A stretch of DNA of 64,000 nt from an uncultured Myxococcales bacterium (GTDB lineage Bacteria > Myxococcota_A > UBA9042 > CAIXZC01). Positions 59,434 to 64,000 of this stretch are shown here, piece after piece. The notes under the pieces are model-generated. The model was not told where the DNA came from and made no database searches. It was given only the letters and a program-made list of their open reading frames with translations. The position numbers were made by a program, and so were the translations under genes. Position 1 is the first letter of the stretch, and each line of letters opens with the position of its first letter. The DNA lies in assembly GCA_903895725.1 (NCBI GenBank), contig CAITUV010000036.1, forward strand, positions 62,001 through 126,000, written 5' to 3'.

Positions 59434-60486
59434 CTACTGTCGGTAGCCGACGACCCCGAGCCACGGGAGCCCGGCCCCGGGGTCGGACTGGATGCTCGTG
59501 CCGTCGCTCGAAACGGTGCCCTGCCCGAGCAGGTACCACTGCCCCGTCTTGAGCAGGACAGGGTCCCCGCCGACCGGACGCACGGTGGCATCGAGCGCAC
59601 CGAGGAAGTAGAGGCTGACCTTGGTCCCCGCTGCCAGGCCAAGCTCGTTGTCGAAGGTCACCGGAATGCCCCCCACCGTGTTGAACCCGAGCCAATCGGG
59701 CGACAGGGCGAACAGCACATCCGGCTCCTCCCCCGGACCGGCAAAACAGTCGGCGAACTCATTCGGCAGCTTGCGGACACGGATGGACGTCGGCTCGAAC
59801 ACGCCGGGGAACCATTCCTCGGGCTTCACCGTGAAGCTCATTCCTTCCCCCTCCACGGTGACCGGCGCCTCAGGAGCAACGTCCATGTCCAACACCGACT
59901 TCCCCATCGCGTAAAGCTTGTACGGGGTGGCAAAGTGCACGACGTTGTCCTCGACCGGGACCTCTGCAAAGTCATAGTAGCAGGCCTTTGCGGAGTAGTC
60001 GTTCGTCACGAAACGAACGTGCAGACCGATGATCGTGCGAGGGGGATTCACGTTGGCCTTCCAGGTCCCGTCTTCGGTCGAGATGGCCTTCAGACAGGAC
60101 TCCGTCGTCTCGGTGTACACGCAGGGCTGGACGAACAGGCCGGCAATCGGCTTGCCATCCTCGTCCACCACGCTTCCCGAAATCGCTGCGACCATGTCGG
60201 GGGCCAGATCCGCCCCGTCCGCTCCCTCGACTTCGCTCGGGGAAGGAGCGTCCGAACCCTCGACCTCGCTCGGTGAAGGCACGTCCGAACCCTCGACTTC
60301 GCCCGGGCCAGGCGCGTCCGACCCGTCCGCCCAGTCCGCCCCCTCGACTTCGCTCGGGGCAGGCACGTCCGACCCGTCCGAACCCTCGACTTCGCCCGGG
60401 GCAGGCACGTCCACCCCCTCCGACGTCCCCGAACTGCAAGATGCGGCGACGATCAGGACCGCCGCCAGACCCAACCAGGCTTTCAT
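59434..60486 (-). CDS. Lipoprotein with DxPxPxEVEG repeats
   Basis: A 350-residue lipoprotein (signal AAVLIVAASC). Residues about 20-95 contain five copies of D-x-P-x-P-x-EVEG with SD/AD spacers, giving an unstructured acidic stalk. The mature domain starts near residue 100 with a carboxypeptidase-regulatory-like beta-sandwich (ISGSVVDEDGKPIAGLFVQPC, WKANVNPPRTIIGLHVRFV), then a further beta domain of about 200 residues with no recognised family. The DNA of the stalk carries a repeated 17-bp element (60224-60400). It follows the second selenoprotein by 14 bases and is likely cotranscribed with it. Confidence 0.8.
   Translation of the reverse strand: MKAWLGLAAVLIVAASCSSGTSEGVDVPAPGEVEGSDGSDVPAPSEVEGADWADGSDAPGPGEVEGSDVPSPSEVEGSDAPSPSEVEGADGADLAPDMVAAISGSVVDEDGKPIAGLFVQPCVYTETTESCLKAISTEDGTWKANVNPPRTIIGLHVRFVTNDYSAKACYYDFAEVPVEDNVVHFATPYKLYAMGKSVLDMDVAPEAPVTVEGEGMSFTVKPEEWFPGVFEPTSIRVRKLPNEFADCFAGPGEEPDVLFALSPDWLGFNTVGGIPVTFDNELGLAAGTKVSLYFLGALDATVRPVGGDPVLLKTGQWYLLGQGTVSSDGTSIQSDPGAGLPWLGVVGYRQ
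60224..60400 (-). repeat. Five copies of a 17-bp element within a coding region
   Basis: The + strand reads CCCTCGACTTCGCTCGG, or variants with one change, at 60224, 60257, 60290, 60341 and 60383 (spacing 33, 33, 51, 42, all multiples of 3). In the gene this reads as PSEVEG or PGEVEG. The reverse complement contains GAGCGAAGTCGA, close to dispersed short repeats seen in many environmental bacterial genomes. Confidence 0.75.
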
Positions 60487-60500
60487 GGCATCCCCGTGAA

Positions 60501-61931
60501 TCAGTCCATCATGATGGTCTGGAGAGCGGCGTTGATGTCCTTGAAACCGTTGTGGTTTCCGGACGAGTACTTGTACTCCATGTTGTCCCCGTCCAGGAGG
60601 CCGTCCCAGGGAAGGCTCAGCTCTCCGGTGTTGCTCAGGTAGGGATTCATCGCGCCGAACAGGACTTCCCAACCGCCCAGGGCTCCGTTGTCGATCACGA
60701 CCTTGTCGAGCGGCAGGCCATACTGGTTCGCGTAGGTCTTGCAGTAGGCAAGCGTCGGCTTGCCCTGTGACTGGTTCTCACCGAGCACGAAGAGGACATC
60801 CAGACCGGCACCCTTGTTCTGCTGATATGCGGCCCCAACCTGGGGCACGTACTGGGCGCAGCCCGGTCACCATCCGGCTGTGGCAACAATCCACAGCGCT
60901 TTCACCTTTCCGCAACCCGTCTGGAGTCTGACCCAGTCTCCGTTGCAATTCTGAAGCTTGAAGTCCTTGATGTTGTCGCCGAGCTCAGTGCCCGTGCCTT
61001 CCTTGACGCAGGTGGGCTGGGTCACGTTCAGGCTGGTGTCGAGCGAGTACTCGTCGATGCACCAGATCATGGCCCCCTGATTGTTCTTGAAGATGACGTC
61101 CTGCGTGTTCTGGTCGAACGTCGCCTCCTCGAAGACGGCTCCGACCAGCTTGGCCACGATATTGCCGCCCGTCGGGTTCAGCGTCTCGATGACGAGCTGA
61201 CCGGCGGTCGGAATCAGGAGTTTGGAGTACCCGGCCCCATTCCAACCCACGAGGATGTAAGCCCACAGGCCCCCCTTCCCGAAGTTGAGGAACTTGAGGT
61301 CATAGGTCCCCGGCCCCTTGGGACCGTTCAGTGGAGCGTTGTTGTCGATTTCGATAACCAGAGCGTCGAGAGGAAGCTCCTCGGAGCTGAGGCTCTGGTA
61401 GTGGATGTAGAAGCCTGCTTCGGTGCCCTTCAGCTTGGCATGCTGAAGGACGCCGACGAAGCCCTTCTGATCGCAGGCGATCGGGGGCGGATCGCAGGTT
61501 CCCTGGTCGTTGCACGTGTAGTCGGCCTGGCACTGCCCGCACGGAGATCCGCACGGGTCAAAGCCACACACCTTGGTGCCGCAGCCGCACACCGGGCACG
61601 TACCTTCCGGGGTGCAAAGCTCATCCTTCGGCGCTCCTTCAAAGGTGTAGCAGTGGCCGCAGCTCCCGCCGCACCCGTCGTCGCCGCAGACCCTCCCGCC
61701 GCACTCCGGAACACAGACGTCCTGTGGCTCCTTGACGTCCTGCTCCGTGGACACCTCGGGCTTCTCCACCGCGGCGTCTTCAGTTCCGTCCGGCCCGACC
61801 GAGGTCTGATCCTCGACAGCGGTCGTGTCCGGGTCATCTCCACCGCCGCCATCACACCCGATGGCAGCGGCGAGCCCCATGAACAGCAGGGCAGCCAACA
61901 TCCAGATTCGAGGTCCCGTGCGGCAGCGCAT
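60501..61931 (-). CDS. Cys-rich lipoprotein with selenocysteine thioredoxin-like domain (W-Sec-P-G-C)
   Basis: A 476-residue protein if TGA at 60869-60867 encodes selenocysteine (residue 355). It has a lipoprotein signal (LLFMGLAAAIGC), two CGDDGCGG-type units (about 60-120), a beta-rich middle domain (130-330), then a thioredoxin-like C-terminal domain: VKALWIVATAGW, U-P-G-C, AQYVPQVGAAYQ, LDVLFVLGEN and DKVVIDNGALGGWEVLFG. The Trp before Sec and the UxxC spacing match WCxxC. The mRNA has a candidate SECIS after the TGA. AAAGGAG precedes the ATG at 61931. Extracytoplasmic redox role inferred; the full-length frame ends with TGA at 60503-60501. The alternative, two genes split by a stop, would lack an initiation site for the second part with a ribosome site. 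Confidence 0.87.
60830..60849 (-). promoter_or_regulatory. Candidate bacterial SECIS hairpin
   Basis: In the mRNA, CG-U-GCCCC pairs with GGGGCCG, giving 7 bp with one bulged U on the 5' side and an AGGUU apical loop. The loop starts 25 bases after the TGA and holds a GG in its first positions, which fits the bacterial SECIS consensus (short stem, G at loop start, bulged U as in fdhF). Confidence 0.65.
60867..60869 (-). other. In-frame TGA read as selenocysteine
   Basis: TGA is preceded by a Trp codon and followed by CCG GGC TGC, giving W-U-P-G-C. The frame is open 120 codons beyond it with thioredoxin-like sequence. Confidence 0.85.
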
Positions 61932-61995
61932 CTTTCGCTCTCCTTTCGTGAAGAGGACTCCCCCGGGGCCGAGGGAGAACCTGCGTGACTGGCGA

Positions 61996-62025
61996 AGTGT
62001 ACACTTTGCGCACCCGCCAACGCAA
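61996..62025 (-). promoter_or_regulatory. Candidate promoter with palindrome upstream of the second selenoprotein
   Basis: Reading leftward: -35 TTGCGT (62025-62020), 18-base spacer, -10 TACACT (62001-61996). The -10 overlaps the perfect palindrome AGTGTACACT (61996-62005), a possible operator. Confidence 0.4.
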
Positions 62026-62083
62026 CACAATCGTGGTCCTCGGCCAGGGATTGGCCCTGGTTTCGGCTCCTGCCTGCTGGCCA

Positions 62084-62112
62084 TTGACGCAGACGCCCCT
62101 CCCCTCTAGACT
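62084..62112 (+). promoter_or_regulatory. Candidate promoter for the right-edge gene
   Basis: -35 TTGACG (62084-62089), 17-base spacer, -10 TAGACT (62107-62112), 26 bases before the ATG. Divergent from the selenoprotein promoter. Confidence 0.45.
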
Positions 62113-62138
62113 GTCCCCGCTTGACGAGAGGCCGTCCC

Positions 62139-64000
62139 ATGAAGAAAGGCCCTGCTGCTCCACCGACCCCAAGTTCCGCTTGCCCTCAGCTTGATGCTCC
62201 GGCTCTGCGCATGTGCGTTTCGCGAGACGACCGGACGGTCCCCGGCGAGTTCTCTCCGCTGGCCGCCCCCCGGGAGATCCATCTGTCCTTCGAAGAGCTC
62301 TCCCCATCGCTCGTCCGGGAGCTCGATGCGGACCTCGCCGTCGAGCTCAAGCCAGGACGCTACCTGCTTCCTCTCTTCCGGGAAGAGCATCTCCCCGTCG
62401 ACGTTCCGGATGACTGCCGCTGCAACGTCTGCATCCGCGTCGCCAAACCGGAAGATCCGGGCGATGCGCCGACTCGAGTCACGTACGCCGAGGCCGTGTT
62501 CGAACGCCCCATTCACCTGGGGAACATCCTGGTGATCCTGCTGCGCCTCCAGCAGCATTTCGCAGACGTCGACATGGCCAGGGTCAGCCAGACGATTCGG
62601 ACCATGGTGAAATCATCCCCGGCGCTCAAGGACATGGGCTTCTTCGGCCGGGCGCTGGTTTCCCGCCTCGTCGAGGAGGCGGCCCTGTTCCTGGAGAGCG
62701 CAGGCCGATGGCCCCCGGACGCCGAGCGATACAAGGAGCTGCTCGGCGGAACGGTGAGGAAGGCTGCCAGCGTCACGCTCAGCCGCATCACCGCCCGCCC
62801 GGTCCAGCGCCGCGGCCGGCTCGAGCTCGAGCTGCGCTTCACCGGGAAGTGGCTCTTCTTCGACCGTTGGGAGATCCCGTTCGACCAGGTCACCGTCCCG
62901 GCCGCCATCCTGCCGGCCCCTCACGCGGAGCTTTCCGGCCTCCTCTCCGACCAGCCGCTGGCCAGTGCCCACATCCGGGAATCCTCGGATTCTCCCCTCC
63001 AGGAGATGTTGTGCGAGCTGGCCCTCACGCTCGAGCGCTTCCAGGGTACCGTCCGGTGCCGCGCAGAGGCCCCGGCGGTTGCCGTCGAGAACGTCATGGC
63101 CGATCAGGGTCTGTTGAGCCTGACTGCCGGTTTCCCCGGGATGCTGTCGCTCCAGGCAGCGCTCTCCGGCGAGGTCAGCAACACGCGGCTGTCCGTGCAG
63201 CTCGACCACGCAGCCGTCGAGGTCGGGGAAGCCCGATTCAGCACCCGCGCCGGGCTCGTCGTGTCGACACGCACGGAGCCGCTCATTCCCACCGTCGACT
63301 CCGCCGCTGCCCGCTGCATCCAGGCGGTCTTCGACCGGACCTGGAGCACCGACGGTCTCGACCTACAGGCGTTTGCGGTGCTGCACCCGGGGTCGAAGCT
63401 CGATTCTCTGCAGACCACGATCCGGTACTCCCATCCGCTGCTCACGGGAGAAACCTGTCTTCACTTGAGCTTCCCGTCGCTCCGCCTCCACGGCGCCGTT
63501 GAGGAGACCTTCGGCAGCAGCCAGGACCGCCCCGACCGCACCATGGACTTCCATTTCAAGGCGGTCGCCGACCTGCATGAAGGCAGCCTCGTCGACCTCG
63601 GCGATACCCGCCTGTCACCGGGCCTGGCCGGACTTCGCCTGGATGGCACGGTGCGCTCCACCGGAGAGGCCCCTCTCGATCTCCAGGCAAAGGCTGGCGG
63701 TCCCGTGGTCCTCAAGCTCGAATGGGATGTGGCCCCATTCCCCGAGGTCGAAGTCGAGGCAGGACCGCTCACCGCCTCGCTTTCCGGCCGATTCGACATG
63801 TCGATCGCCCTGTCCGCCGCCAAGGAGAGCCGCGGGCTCTTCCACGTCGACATTGCCGGCACGACGGTCGATCTCAAGCTGGCGGAGGCCGCATTCGAGC
63901 AAGGCGAACGATGCCTGGGACTCCCCGCAGGAAGCCGCCTGCGGGCCTCGGTCGCACAAGGACACCTGGCCGCCTCCGGGCTGGGTCAGGCGGCCCTGGA
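62139..64000 (+). CDS. Large unrecognised protein, 3' end outside window
   Basis: The frame from ATG 62139 stays open to the last base (620 codons visible, no stop); GAGAGG lies 7 bases before the ATG and a good promoter further up. No signal peptide. Residues about 100-200 look helical (NILVILLRLQQHF, FFGRALVSRLVEEAALFLESAGRW); after about 210 the sequence is mostly beta-strands with alternating hydrophobic residues, for example LELELRFTGKWLFFDRWEI, LSLQAALSGEVSNTRLSVQL and SLSGRFDMSIALSAA, recalling AsmA- or TamB-like repeat proteins. That similarity is weak and no function is assigned. Confidence 0.75.
   Translation, partial: MKKGPAAPPTPSSACPQLDAPALRMCVSRDDRTVPGEFSPLAAPREIHLSFEELSPSLVRELDADLAVELKPGRYLLPLFREEHLPVDVPDDCRCNVCIRVAKPEDPGDAPTRVTYAEAVFERPIHLGNILVILLRLQQHFADVDMARVSQTIRTMVKSSPALKDMGFFGRALVSRLVEEAALFLESAGRWPPDAERYKELLGGTVRKAASVTLSRITARPVQRRGRLELELRFTGKWLFFDRWEIPFDQVTVPAAILPAPHAELSGLLSDQPLASAHIRESSDSPLQEMLCELALTLERFQGTVRCRAEAPAVAVENVMADQGLLSLTAGFPGMLSLQAALSGEVSNTRLSVQLDHAAVEVGEARFSTRAGLVVSTRTEPLIPTVDSAAARCIQAVFDRTWSTDGLDLQAFAVLHPGSKLDSLQTTIRYSHPLLTGETCLHLSFPSLRLHGAVEETFGSSQDRPDRTMDFHFKAVADLHEGSLVDLGDTRLSPGLAGLRLDGTVRSTGEAPLDLQAKAGGPVVLKLEWDVAPFPEVEVEAGPLTASLSGRFDMSIALSAAKESRGLFHVDIAGTTVDLKLAEAAFEQGERCLGLPAGSRLRASVAQGHLAASGLGQAAL

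Noticed and set aside
60501..60866. Separate gene or pseudogene after the TGA
   Set aside because: The UxxC placement, the hairpin and the uninterrupted downstream frame fit Sec better than a broken gene.

Overview
The window is high-GC DNA that looks like a chromosome segment of an anaerobic or microaerophilic member of the Myxococcota or a related former-deltaproteobacterial lineage. The evidence is a large set of exported lipoproteins with CGDDGCGG cysteine units and MopE-type DNNCDG motifs, one protein with a MYXO-CTERM-like tail, a Ser/Thr kinase fused to an ATPase and TPR-like region, bacterial ferredoxins, molybdenum-cofactor genes and two apparent selenoproteins. Forty-seven protein genes are supported. 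No rRNA, tRNA, CRISPR array or insertion sequence was seen, and no gene-free stretch exceeds 300 bases.

Layout. 0-6 kb: an NHL-propeller protein cut by the left edge, a CYTH protein, an orphan DpnA-like adenine methyltransferase and two lipoproteins. 6-13.3 kb: a small ferredoxin, a 1269-residue kinase/ATPase translationally coupled to a FadL-type porin, and a helical-repeat lipoprotein. 13.4-26.8 kb: more cysteine-rich surface proteins, a methyltransferase plus DegT aminotransferase pair, an MBL hydrolase and two paralogous membrane proteins. 27-34.4 kb: a fatty-acid/polyketide locus (two ketosynthases, a thioesterase, a dehydratase fused to a phosphopantetheinyl transferase, PlsY, FabD, an acyl-activating enzyme). 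34.6-43 kb: a repeat lipoprotein, then five genes coupled by ATGA overlaps (B12-radical SAM, polysaccharide deacetylase, beta-helix protein, lipoprotein, selenoprotein). 43-48.3 kb: two large cysteine-rich lipoproteins. 48.4-55 kb: a second lipid/polyketide block (ACP, double-hotdog dehydratase, then on the other strand radical SAM, ACP, ketosynthase-chain length factor fusion and a CrtI-like oxidoreductase). 55-64 kb: an outer-membrane protein, a response regulator, a two-cluster ferredoxin, a CQLGCF small protein, moeA, mobB, two lipoproteins (one the second selenoprotein) and an unrecognised gene running off the right edge.

How it fits together. The two lipid blocks hold a nearly self-sufficient acyl-chain assembly set (ACPs, malonyl loading, PPTase, ketosynthases, dehydratases, radical SAM, desaturase-like enzyme and PlsY for transfer to glycerol-3-phosphate) but no keto- or enoyl-reductase. 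This points to an unsaturated or unusual acyl product; the inventory resembles aryl-polyene and anammox ladderane candidate loci. The most notable result is two exported thioredoxin-like proteins in which an in-frame TGA occupies the first Cys position of the redox motif (W-Sec-T-T-C and W-Sec-P-G-C), each followed by a candidate SECIS hairpin.
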